Below are positions 1 through 6,713 of a stretch of DNA of 64,000 nucleotides, piece after piece (position 1 is the first letter of the stretch; every line of letters begins with the position of its first letter). The notes under the pieces are model-generated. The model searched no databases and was not told the DNA's origin. It worked only from the letters and a program-made list of their open reading frames with translations. Source of the stretch: Candidatus Brevundimonas phytovorans (GTDB lineage: Bacteria > Pseudomonadota > Alphaproteobacteria > Caulobacterales > Caulobacteraceae); NCBI GenBank assembly GCA_029203145.1, contig CP119309.1, positions 2,257,001 through 2,321,000 on the forward strand, in the 5' to 3' direction. Position numbers and translations under genes: made by a program.

Positions 1-23
1 GTGAGGGTCACGGGTGCGCTCAT
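1..23 (-). CDS. Probable GTA head-tail connector (g6-like), N-terminus only
   Basis: Only the first seven complete codons are in the window (M-S-A-P-V-T-L), starting with ATG at 23 and running off the left edge. A GGGAGA ribosome binding site lies about nine bases upstream. In RcGTA-like clusters the gene after the major capsid is the gp6-type head-tail connector, and proteins of that family often begin with a short segment containing P-V-T-L. The assignment rests mainly on gene order and is tentative. Confidence 0.4.
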
Positions 24-46
24 GATTAATTCTCCCAATGATCTGC

Positions 47-199
47 TTCCTTCTCCCCTTGGGGGAGACGGTGGGCGCCAGAGGCGCTCGGATGAGGGGT
101 AGGGCTCAGAAGGCAAACGGCCGACGTCGCGCACGCGCACCCGTCCCCCTCATCCGTCTCGCGCCGCGAGCCCCCTTCTCCCCTGGAGGGGAGAAGGAC
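47..199. repeat. Long inverted-repeat element, CTTCTCCCC subtype
   Basis: The left outer hairpin (CTTCTCCCC/GGGGGAG) at 49-69 and the right outer hairpin at about 173-198 are imperfect inverted copies. Inside them are a GGATGAGGGG block near 98 and its complement CCCCTCATCC near 153. It has the same architecture as the other elements in this window but different arm sequence. It lies between the capsid stop and the next GTA gene, where it could act as a terminator or attenuator. Confidence 0.7.
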
Positions 200-217
200 G
201 ACCCGTTCACTCCACGA

Positions 218-1441
218 CTACGAAGCCGCGAACTTCATCAGCTTGATCGCATCAAAGTTCTGCACCCCGCCGCCCACGCGTTTGGTCGTGTAGCACAGCA
301 CATAGGGCTTGGCCGAATAGGGGTCCCTCAGCACCCGCACCCCCGCGCGATCCACGATCAGATAGCCGCGCGAGAAGTCGCCGAACGCGATCGACAGACT
401 GTTGGCCGCCACATCCGGCATGGTCTCGATCTCGGTGACCGGATAGCCCAGCAACGACGCCGTCTCGCCCGGTCGCGTCGCCGGCGACCAGACATAGTTA
501 CCGTCCCCGTCCTTGAACTTGCGCACCGCCGAGACCGTGCGGCGGTTCATGACAAAGCGGCCGTTCGGCCGATACTGGGCCTTGGGCGCATAGATCAGGT
601 CGATCAGCTTGTCCGCCGGACTGGTCGAGGCGAAAGCGCCTGCCGCCCCCGAGGCCACCGTGCCGATCTGGCCCCAGGTCTGCGTGCCCTCGGTCGCCGT
701 CGCATAGGCCAGGAAGCCCTTGGGCTTGTTGACCCCGTCGCCGCTGACGAAGGCCGCCGTCTCCTGCGCCGCAAAGGCGTCCTCGACCTCGGCCGCCAGC
801 CATTCGTCCAGGTCGATCAGGGCGTCGTCCAGCAGGCTCTGCGTCGCCGCCGGACAGGCGTAGAGATCGGCGGAAGAGAACTCCAGCAGGCTCAAGGTCG
901 CCGGGTCCGTCTCCGGTCGCGCCGCCGTCTCGGCGACCCAGCCCGCCGTCACGCCCGCCGTCGACACCGGCTTGCGGAACACGCCGGAACCCACCGTGCG
1001 CACCGTGGCGATCTCGCGCATCGGCGAGCCCGCCATCAGACGTCGCTCGATGGCCCGCTCGGTCTCCGGCGGCACGACATAGCCCGCCGAGTTCGACGCC
1101 GACGACAGCCCCGCCTTCAGCTCCAGGCCATGCGCCTGACCCGACTTCATATAGCCGTCCCAAGCCGCCTTGGCCTCCGGCGCCGCCACAGCGGGCGGCT
1201 CGGCGCCCAACATCGGACGACGGCCCTCGCTCAGCGCGCGGTCGAGACGCGCCTGCGCCCCCGCCACCGCCTGATCGATGCGCGCCACCTTCTCCTCCAG
1301 CAGCACGTCCGCCGACGCCTTCTTCTCGATCTCGTCCAGACGGGCGTCGTTCGCCCCTTTGAACGCCTCGAACGCCGCCATCATCTCATGCAGGGCGGCG
1401 CGCGCCTCGGGCGATGCCGAGGCGGTCTTGGTCTCTTTCAT
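218..1441 (-). CDS. HK97-fold major capsid protein of a gene transfer agent (g5)
   Basis: A 407-residue HK97-type major capsid protein that would form the GTA head shell. Residues 1 to about 80 are a charged helical region resembling the scaffolding delta domain that the prohead protease removes. From about residue 100 on, the protein shows typical HK97 capsid features, including S-A-G-Y-V-V-P-P near the mature N-terminus, G-W-V-A-E and a C-terminal D-A-I-K-L-M-K-F block. It belongs to the minus-strand packaging series terminase-portal-protease-capsid. Two opposite-strand genes separate it from its protease, which is unusual because g4 and g5 normally adjoin. Confidence 0.93.
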   Translation of the reverse strand: MKETKTASASPEARAALHEMMAAFEAFKGANDARLDEIEKKASADVLLEEKVARIDQAVAGAQARLDRALSEGRRPMLGAEPPAVAAPEAKAAWDGYMKSGQAHGLELKAGLSSASNSAGYVVPPETERAIERRLMAGSPMREIATVRTVGSGVFRKPVSTAGVTAGWVAETAARPETDPATLSLLEFSSADLYACPAATQSLLDDALIDLDEWLAAEVEDAFAAQETAAFVSGDGVNKPKGFLAYATATEGTQTWGQIGTVASGAAGAFASTSPADKLIDLIYAPKAQYRPNGRFVMNRRTVSAVRKFKDGDGNYVWSPATRPGETASLLGYPVTEIETMPDVAANSLSIAFGDFSRGYLIVDRAGVRVLRDPYSAKPYVLCYTTKRVGGGVQNFDAIKLMKFAAS

Positions 1442-1551
1442 GCTCTCTCCGCTTGAAGAACCGCGATATGCGGTTACGCTCGGCGCGCGACCCGCTTCGA
1501 GTCGCGCCCTGTTTCTGCCGCCGCGCAGGACGCCTCCGAAAAGGATCGCCC

Positions 1552-2358
1552 ATGCGGCCGCTGTTGTCCCTGTTCGCCGCCCTGTCGCTGAGCCTCGCTC
1601 CCGCCGCCTGGGCCGCGGACGACGCCCGCCCGGCCCAGGTCGAGGCCTGGCCCCTTCAGCGGACCGGCACGATCGGCTCGGCCATCTTCATTCAGGACCG
1701 CGCCGCCTGGCGCGCCACCGACGTGCTGCTTGCCCAACTGGACGGCGCGACGGATCACGGCCTGATCGGCTGGATCGTCGTCGAGCAGGACGACGCCCAA
1801 CTCGTCCGCTTCCTGCGTGGCGACCCGGCCGCGCCTCTTCCCGGCTACGACATCCTCGTCGACAAGAACGGTCGCGCGGGCCCGGCGATCAAGTCGACGG
1901 ACGCCGCCCTCCCCGACGATCAGATCGCGCACTACCTGGCCCGCAACACCGCCACCGCCAACATCGGCGCCCTGCGCTGCACGGCCAATTTCAACACGGT
2001 CGTGCTGGACGACCCCGACAGCGACGGCTGGCTGGTCTGGCTCCTGGCCGCCACCAACGACGCCAATATTGTCCCCATGGGCGGCCACTACCGCTTCCAC
2101 ATCAGCGCCGACGGACGCACCGTCGAAAAACGAGAACAGCTGTCCAACGGCTGCCTTAACATGGACCGCCGCCAGGCGGGTCAAGACGGCCAGCCCGCCG
2201 CCCTCGTGACCAGCGTGCTGGTCGCCCCCCAGCCGCTCGAGGTTCACGTCTTCCTCTCCCTGCTCAACCGCCTGCCGATCTACGTCGCCGCCGGCGACAA
2301 GATCTGGACCGTCGAGGGCGCCCGAATTCAGGAAATCGACACCTCCAAGGCTAGATAA
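1552..2358 (+). CDS. Secreted protein of unknown function inside the GTA cluster
   Basis: A 268-residue protein with a clear Sec signal peptide (hydrophobic core about residues 4-20, A-W-A-A cleavage region). I do not recognise a family. The mature part has alternating beta-like stretches and few cysteines (R-C-T and G-C-L-N-M). The ATG at 1552 is preferred because it begins the signal peptide; upstream in-frame sequence is Arg-rich and not protein-like. The gene runs divergently from the capsid gene, is followed seven bases later by a small membrane protein gene, and opposes every GTA gene around it. Confidence 0.8.
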   Translation: MRPLLSLFAALSLSLAPAAWAADDARPAQVEAWPLQRTGTIGSAIFIQDRAAWRATDVLLAQLDGATDHGLIGWIVVEQDDAQLVRFLRGDPAAPLPGYDILVDKNGRAGPAIKSTDAALPDDQIAHYLARNTATANIGALRCTANFNTVVLDDPDSDGWLVWLLAATNDANIVPMGGHYRFHISADGRTVEKREQLSNGCLNMDRRQAGQDGQPAALVTSVLVAPQPLEVHVFLSLLNRLPIYVAAGDKIWTVEGARIQEIDTSKAR

Positions 2359-2365
2359 GGTCGTC

Positions 2366-2701
2366 ATGCCCGCCCCGATCTTCACCCTCGCCGACCTCTG
2401 GCCCAGCCTCCTGCAGCCGCTGCTGCTGGCCCTCTTCCTCGCCCTGTTCCCGCCCGGCGCCTTTTCGCATCACAAGGCCGTCAAGACGTCCCGCTGGCGC
2501 CTCGCCGCCGGCGTCTTCGTGGTCGTCTTCCTGCTTGCCGTCCCCGCCTCGCTCGTGAAGGCGGCTTTCCAGCGCGGCGCCGTCGCCGCCGGATCGGATC
2601 ACCCCGTCCTGATCGGCTACGCCGCCGGCTTCGCCATCCTGCTCCCGACCCTGGCCGTCCTCTTCATCCTGCTGCGCCGCTTCCGCTCACGACCGGTCTG
2701 A
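2366..2701 (+). CDS. Small three-helix membrane protein
   Basis: A 111-residue protein with three predicted membrane segments (about residues 10-32, 45-66 and 82-102) and an Arg-rich C-terminal tail. The ATG lies seven bases after the stop of the secreted protein gene, so the two probably form a unit. Its last 38 bases overlap, tail to tail, the end of the prohead protease gene on the other strand. No family is recognised. It could be an inner-membrane partner of the upstream exported protein, but that is inference from adjacency only. Confidence 0.7.
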   Translation: MPAPIFTLADLWPSLLQPLLLALFLALFPPGAFSHHKAVKTSRWRLAAGVFVVVFLLAVPASLVKAAFQRGAVAAGSDHPVLIGYAAGFAILLPTLAVLFILLRRFRSRPV

Positions 2702-3272
2702 ACCGCGCCCCCGGCAGCATCGGAAACGTCACCAGCGACACCTCCCACAGCTCCACCGCGCTCAGCACCCTTAAGCGCCCCTCGCGCCGCGCCTTCGCCG
2801 CACGGAACCCGATCGACAGCCCGTCCAGCGCCCCCGCCCGCGTCAGCGCCTGGGCGTAGCGCGCCTCTCCCGACCAGTCGTGGAGGCGCCCGCGCACCCG
2901 CAAGCCGCGCTCGTCCTCGACCATCTCGTCCCAGACGCCGACCACCGCCCGGCCCTCGTGCTGATGCAGCATCCTCACCCCCGCCGCGCCGGTCTTGCGC
3001 AGGCTGTCGGCGAAGGCGCCGCGCGCCACGACGTCCCCGTTCAGGTCCGCCGCGCCCCACAACGAGGCATAGCCTTCGATCCACAGCAATCCTCCCCCGC
3101 CTGCGGGGGAGGGGGACCGCGCAGCGGTGGAGGGGGCGGCTTTCACGCTCGACTTCAGCGACAGGCCCCGACCTTCAACACTGAAATCATGCAGGGCCGT
3201 TCCGCCCCCTCCACCATCCTGCGGATGGTCCCCCTCCCCCGCTCCGCAGGGGAGGATCGGATGATCGCTCAT
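2664..3272 (-). CDS. HK97-family prohead protease (GTA g4) carrying an in-frame palindromic element
   Basis: A 202-residue serine protease of the HK97/U35 type, which matures the GTA prohead. The core runs from W-I-E-G-Y-A-S-L-W through G-A-F-A-D-S-L to the catalytic-region His (H-Q-H-E-G-R) and Ser (L-D-G-L-S-I-G-F). The ATG at 3272 overlaps the upstream stop as TGATG, indicating translational coupling; a GTG one codon earlier is possible. Much of the first 65 residues is encoded by a copy of the genomic inverted-repeat element, which gives Gly- and Ser/Pro-rich stretches foreign to the family. The core appears intact, so the protease may still work, but the leader needs checking. Confidence 0.85.
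   Translation of the reverse strand: MSDHPILPCGAGEGDHPQDGGGGGTALHDFSVEGRGLSLKSSVKAAPSTAARSPSPAGGGGLLWIEGYASLWGAADLNGDVVARGAFADSLRKTGAAGVRMLHQHEGRAVVGVWDEMVEDERGLRVRGRLHDWSGEARYAQALTRAGALDGLSIGFRAAKARREGRLRVLSAVELWEVSLVTFPMLPGARFRPVVSGSGAAG
3090..3258. repeat. Inverted-repeat element inside the prohead protease gene
   Basis: Both outer hairpins (CCTCCCCC/GGGGGAG near 3091-3113, and the complementary copy near 3232-3258) and both GGAGGGGGCG/CGCCCCCTCC arm cores are present. The 64-nt spacer is longer than in the intergenic copies. The whole element is read through without a stop in the protease frame. The spacer encodes a stretch with F-S-V-E-G that could be original protease N-terminal sequence. 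Confidence 0.85.
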
Positions 3273-3496
3273 CACTTCTCCTCCAGCCGACGTTCGATCC
3301 GATCCACCGTCGCCCGCACAGCCTCGCCCTGGGCCTCCACCCGCGCCAACCGCTCGGCGACCAGCCTCTGCTCGCCCACCCTCTGCTCCAGGGTCGCGAT
3401 CCGCGCCGCCGCCCCGCCGGCCCAGACCAACCCGCCGATGGTCTGCACCAGCAGGGCCGCGATCAGGGCGACGGGCGCCTTCTTCACCGCGTCCAT
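3272..3496 (-). CDS. GTA head formation protein (g3.5-like small membrane protein)
   Basis: A 74-residue protein with one N-terminal membrane segment (about residues 8-28) followed by a coiled coil rich in Arg, Glu and Ala. A small protein of this size and shape lies between portal and protease in RcGTA-like clusters (the RCAP_rcc01685 family). Both ends overlap their neighbours as TGATG: its start overlaps the portal stop and its stop overlaps the protease start. Coupled translation with the head genes is therefore likely. The family call rests on position and architecture. Confidence 0.75.
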   Translation of the reverse strand: MDAVKKAPVALIAALLVQTIGGLVWAGGAAARIATLEQRVGEQRLVAERLARVEAQGEAVRATVDRIERRLEEK

Positions 3497-4674
3497 CACT
3501 CGCCCACCCCCGCCATCCGCCGACGCTCCTCGTCCGTCAGGAAGCTCGCCGCATTCAGCCGCGCCCACAGCGCGTCGCGCTCGACCTGCAGCGCCGGAAC
3601 CGCATCCAGATCAGCCTCGATGCGGCAGTCCGCAAACCGCCCGCCCAGCCAGCCCGTCATCGCCCCCGCCGCCTTCCTCACCAGCGGGATCACCGTCCCG
3701 CGCCAGAAGGCCGCGTTGGCCTCGCGATAGTTGGCGTAGGTCGCATCCCCCGGGATCCCCAGCAGCTGCGGCGGGACCCCGAAGGCCAGCGCGATCTCCC
3801 GCGCCGCCGCGTGCTTGCCGGCGATGAAGTCCATGTCGTGCGGCGTCAGGCTCATCGGCTTCCAGTCCAGCCCGCCTTCCAGCAGCAGAGGCCGCCCGGC
3901 GTTCCTCGCCCCCGCATGGGCCTCGCCCAGCTCGGCTTTCAGCGCCTCGAACTGCTCGCCCGTCAGCCGCTCGCCGTCCCTGGCGCCATAGACCAGCGCC
4001 CCCGACGGCCTGGCCGCATTGTCCAGCAGCGCCTTGTTCCAGGCCCCCGAGGCATTGTGCACGTCGATGGCGAAGGCCGCCGCCTCCAACGGTGAAAATC
4101 CGTAGTGGTCGTCCGTCGGGTGAAACAGCTTCAGATGCATGACCGGCGACCAGCCGTCGCCATGCCGCGCGATCCGCACCGCCTGTCCGCCGACCGCATA
4201 CTCATAGGCCTCGGGCCAGCCCGCGCGGCCCGGCACCACCTTCACCCGGTCCGGCCGCAGCACCCACAACTCGTCCGGCGCCCCATCGCCATCGGCGTCC
4301 CCCGACGCCTCGACATAGGCGTTCCCCGCCGTCTGCAAGGCGCCGTAAAGCGCCTCCATCAGCTCCCCGCCCGACTGCTCGGGATTGGGCTTGGCCAGCA
4401 GCCGCGCCAGAGGATGCTCAGTCGTCCGCACGCCCCCGACCATGACCATCAAGGGCGTCGACGCCGCCGCCTCCGCGATCATCCGCACACAGCGATAGGC
4501 TATCGCATTCTTCGCAAACCCCTCCTCGGCCAGATGAGCATAGTCCCGCGGCGTCCACCGCGCCCGACCCGCCCCGGTCAGGGCGATCAGCGGCCCCGTC
4601 CGGCTGTCCTTGGTTTCAGGCGCGCCAACGCGCCGCCGACCAAACGGTCGTCGCCAATCCATTGATATCTCCAT
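3496..4674 (-). CDS. HK97-family portal protein of a gene transfer agent (g3)
   Basis: A 392-residue portal subunit that would form the ring through which DNA enters the GTA head. Family signatures include A-Y-R-C-V-R-M-I-A-E-A near residue 55, N-A-Y-V-E near 120, H-L-K-L-F near 180, the G-F-S-P-L-E-A block and G-V-P-P-Q-L-L-G-I-P near 300. Two starts are possible, ATG 4674 or ATG 4662 (M-D-W-R-R). The outer one has a GGAGGAAAGA Shine-Dalgarno donated by the outer arm of the inverted repeat just upstream. Confidence 0.93.
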   Translation of the reverse strand: MEISMDWRRPFGRRRVGAPETKDSRTGPLIALTGAGRARWTPRDYAHLAEEGFAKNAIAYRCVRMIAEAAASTPLMVMVGGVRTTEHPLARLLAKPNPEQSGGELMEALYGALQTAGNAYVEASGDADGDGAPDELWVLRPDRVKVVPGRAGWPEAYEYAVGGQAVRIARHGDGWSPVMHLKLFHPTDDHYGFSPLEAAAFAIDVHNASGAWNKALLDNAARPSGALVYGARDGERLTGEQFEALKAELGEAHAGARNAGRPLLLEGGLDWKPMSLTPHDMDFIAGKHAAAREIALAFGVPPQLLGIPGDATYANYREANAAFWRGTVIPLVRKAAGAMTGWLGGRFADCRIEADLDAVPALQVERDALWARLNAASFLTDEERRRMAGVGE

Positions 4675-4683
4675 GATCTATCT

Positions 4684-4819
4684 TTCCTCCCCATTCCATG
4701 GGGAGGGGGACCGCGTAGCGGTGGAGGGGGCGACGCAAACGTCTCCCGTCGAGCCGCCCCCTCCGTCACGTCGCCTTCGGCGCCGCGCCACCTCCCCATC
4801 GCTGCGCGACAGGGAGGAA
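4684..4819. repeat. Inverted-repeat element between portal and large terminase genes
   Basis: Outer hairpins are CCTCCCCAT/ATGGGGAGG at about 4686-4706 and a complementary copy ending near 4818. The inner hairpin is CCGCGTAGCGG, and arm cores GGAGGGGGCG and CGCCCCCTCC enclose a spacer of only 22 nt, the shortest of the set. It fills the gap between two co-directional GTA genes and supplies the Shine-Dalgarno for the portal gene. Confidence 0.85.
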
Positions 4820-4823
4820 AAAT

Positions 4824-6167
4824 CTAAAGCGCCCGCAGTCTCGGCTGCGTCTTCCCGGCCAGCAGCAGATGGGTCAGCGCCCACACCAGGGCGTCCGCCC
4901 GGTCGGGGCTTTTCGCCCCCGCCGCCTCGCTCCCCAGCGCCATCATCTCTTCTTCCAGCGCCGGAAACGCGCCGCAGTGAACCGCCCGCCCCTGCTCATA
5001 AAGCGCCGCCACCGGCTCGGCCCGCGCCTTCTTCGACCGGCTGGCGTGCACCAGCTTGATCTGAACCTCGCAGTCCGCCTGGGCCAGCAGGGTCCGCACC
5101 ATCTCTCCGCCCTGATTGGCCTCGGCCAGCACCAGGTCAGCCTTGAACTCCGCCGCCGTTTCCGCCACCCGCTGCGCCCATCCTGCGAGCGACAGGCCGC
5201 GCGCCGAACGGTCGGCCAGCACGTAGCCGACCTTGTCCTTCCGCCCCGCGACCACGATGCCGCAGGCGTCGCCGTGGGCGCTGGCCGGCGGGTCCACCGC
5301 CACCACCACCCGCTCGAACTTCGCCGGTCTCGCGCCCCGCGCCCGCGCCAGATCCTCGGCTCGGAACAGGGCCCCGTCGGCCTCGACGATCAGCCCCTCC
5401 ATCTCCTGCGCCTCCAGCCGCGTCCCGGCGTAGAGGGCCTTCAGGTGGCCCAGAAAACCGGGCGACAGATTGTCCGCATTGGCCGCCGTCGCCAGCCGCG
5501 CCCGCGCCACCCCCGGCTCGGCCAGCAACCGCCGCAGCGCCGCAATCGGCCTCGGCGTCGTGGTGATCGCCAGCTTGGGATCCTCCCCCAGCCGCAAGCC
5601 GAACCTCAGGTTCGACAGCGTCGCCTCCGGGTGCCGCCAGGCGCAGAACTCGTCCGCCCAGGCCGCATGAAACTGCGGCCCGCGCAAACTGTCCGGGTCC
5701 TCGGCCGAGAAGGCATAGGCCGCCGAACCCGACGGCCAGACCAGCCGTCGCCGCCCTGCCTCCCAGCGCGGCCGATTGTCCCGCGCCGCCTGCGCCTTCA
5801 GCCCCGACGGCCCCTCGACCATGACCTCGCGCACGTCGTGCAGCGCCGGCCCGACCAGGGCGAAGGTCCAATCCTTGTGCCGCGCCAGCTCGTTCATCCA
5901 GAACCCGCCCGCAAAGGTCTTGCCCGACCCCCGCCCGCCCAGCAGCACCCAGGTGCGCCAGTCAGCGTCAGGCGGCCAGATTTGTTCGTCGTTCAGCCTC
6001 GGCGTCGCCTTCAGACCCGCTCTCAAGGCTGCCGCCAGCTGCTCGCGCGGCAGGCTCTCGACCCAGTCCCGCAGTTGCTGACTTGCGTTCAAACGCTGCG
6101 ACCAGATGATCGACACGGGCGTAGAATTCGGCCTGAAGCCCGGCCAGGTCGGCGTCGCTGATGTCAC
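4824..6167 (-). CDS. Large terminase subunit of a gene transfer agent (g2)
   Basis: The packaging motor of the GTA: an ATPase domain followed by an RNase-H-like nuclease. Walker A is G-G-R-G-S-G-K-T with Lys83 (numbered from 6167), Walker B-like is A-W-A-D-E-F, and nuclease acidic residues lie in V-A-V-D-P-P, L-A-E-A-N and S-P-D-R-A-D-A. The outermost start is GTG 6167, which overlaps the small terminase by 200 nt. Internal GTG (6116) and TTG (6092) codons would shorten the overlap and still leave a full ATPase domain, so the start is uncertain. Confidence 0.92.
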   Translation of the reverse strand: MTSATPTWPGFRPNSTPVSIIWSQRLNASQQLRDWVESLPREQLAAALRAGLKATPRLNDEQIWPPDADWRTWVLLGGRGSGKTFAGGFWMNELARHKDWTFALVGPALHDVREVMVEGPSGLKAQAARDNRPRWEAGRRRLVWPSGSAAYAFSAEDPDSLRGPQFHAAWADEFCAWRHPEATLSNLRFGLRLGEDPKLAITTTPRPIAALRRLLAEPGVARARLATAANADNLSPGFLGHLKALYAGTRLEAQEMEGLIVEADGALFRAEDLARARGARPAKFERVVVAVDPPASAHGDACGIVVAGRKDKVGYVLADRSARGLSLAGWAQRVAETAAEFKADLVLAEANQGGEMVRTLLAQADCEVQIKLVHASRSKKARAEPVAALYEQGRAVHCGAFPALEEEMMALGSEAAGAKSPDRADALVWALTHLLLAGKTQPRLRAL

Positions 6168-6432
6168 GATCGTCTTCGCTCATTTCATCCTCTTCGGGGT
6201 TCCGGCTCTTGCGGGACAGGCTGACTTTCAGGGCCGCCACCGCCTTGGCCGTCCGCGCCAGAACGCCAACGGCCCGCGCCCGCTTCTCGGCCTCGGCCAC
6301 GTCGGCCGGCGCCTCGGCGGCGACCACCACGGCGATCGCCTGATCGGTCGCGGCCTGCAGTTGGTCGAACACCCGGTCCAGCCATTCAGGGCTCGCCTTG
6401 GCTGCCCCCGCCTCGTCCCTATTTCCCGTCAT
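5968..6432 (-). CDS. Probable GTA small terminase / g1-like protein
   Basis: A 154-residue hydrophilic, Ala/Glu-rich protein immediately upstream of the large terminase, where RcGTA-like clusters carry g1, the DNA-binding small terminase. Residues about 15-75 look helical (E-W-L-D-R-V-F-D-Q-L-Q) and include a positively charged patch (L-S-R-K-S-R). ATG 6432 was chosen because upstream in-frame sequence reads into the inverted-repeat element. Its 3' third overlaps the large terminase in another frame. Assignment is by position and general character. Confidence 0.72.
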   Translation of the reverse strand: MTGNRDEAGAAKASPEWLDRVFDQLQAATDQAIAVVVAAEAPADVAEAEKRARAVGVLARTAKAVAALKVSLSRKSRNPEEDEMSEDDRDISDADLAGLQAEFYARVDHLVAAFERKSATAGLGREPAARAAGGSLESGSEGDAEAERRTNLAA

Positions 6433-6552
6433 GCCCAAACCATAGCGGACCAGCGTCCTCAGGCTGGCGAACAGCCGCGAGAACGGATCAATCCCGGGAA
6501 ATTTCAGGGTTTGCCGCCCGCCACTGCGATAGCCGGCGGAGGATGACTTCTC

Positions 6553-6705
6553 TTTCCTGCCCATTTCATGGGGAGGGGGACCACGAAGTGGTGGGGCGAC
6601 GCCGACGTCGATCATTTGAGCGCTAACTCCGGGACACGACAGCGTCGCCCCCTCCGTCACGGCCGCTACGCGTCCGCGCCACCTCCCCATTTCATGAGGA
6701 GGAAA
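6553..6705. repeat. Inverted-repeat element upstream of the GTA cluster
   Basis: Arms TTTCCTGCCCAT...GGGGAGG and CCTCCCCAT...GAGGAGGAAA enclose a 47-nt unique spacer. The inner hairpin is ACCACGAAGTGGT. The left arm core is shortened to GGTGGGGCG. It lies between the histidine kinase stop and the first GTA gene, so any GTA promoter must lie in it or in the 110 bases between it and 6432. Confidence 0.82.
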
Positions 6706-6713
6706 ACATCGCC

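Noticed and set aside
38..1456. Long Arg-rich plus-strand frame opposite the capsid gene
   Set aside because: It is the antisense shadow of a GC-rich capsid gene and has low-complexity Arg/His/Gln composition. The same applies to the other long frames opposite the kinase, hscC, uup, cckA and fliI genes.
218..6432. Complete tailed prophage
   Set aside because: Only head and packaging genes are visible in this window, with no integrase, repressor, lysis or replication genes, and the small g3.5-type protein between portal and protease is GTA-like. A domesticated GTA fits better, although tail genes lie outside the window.
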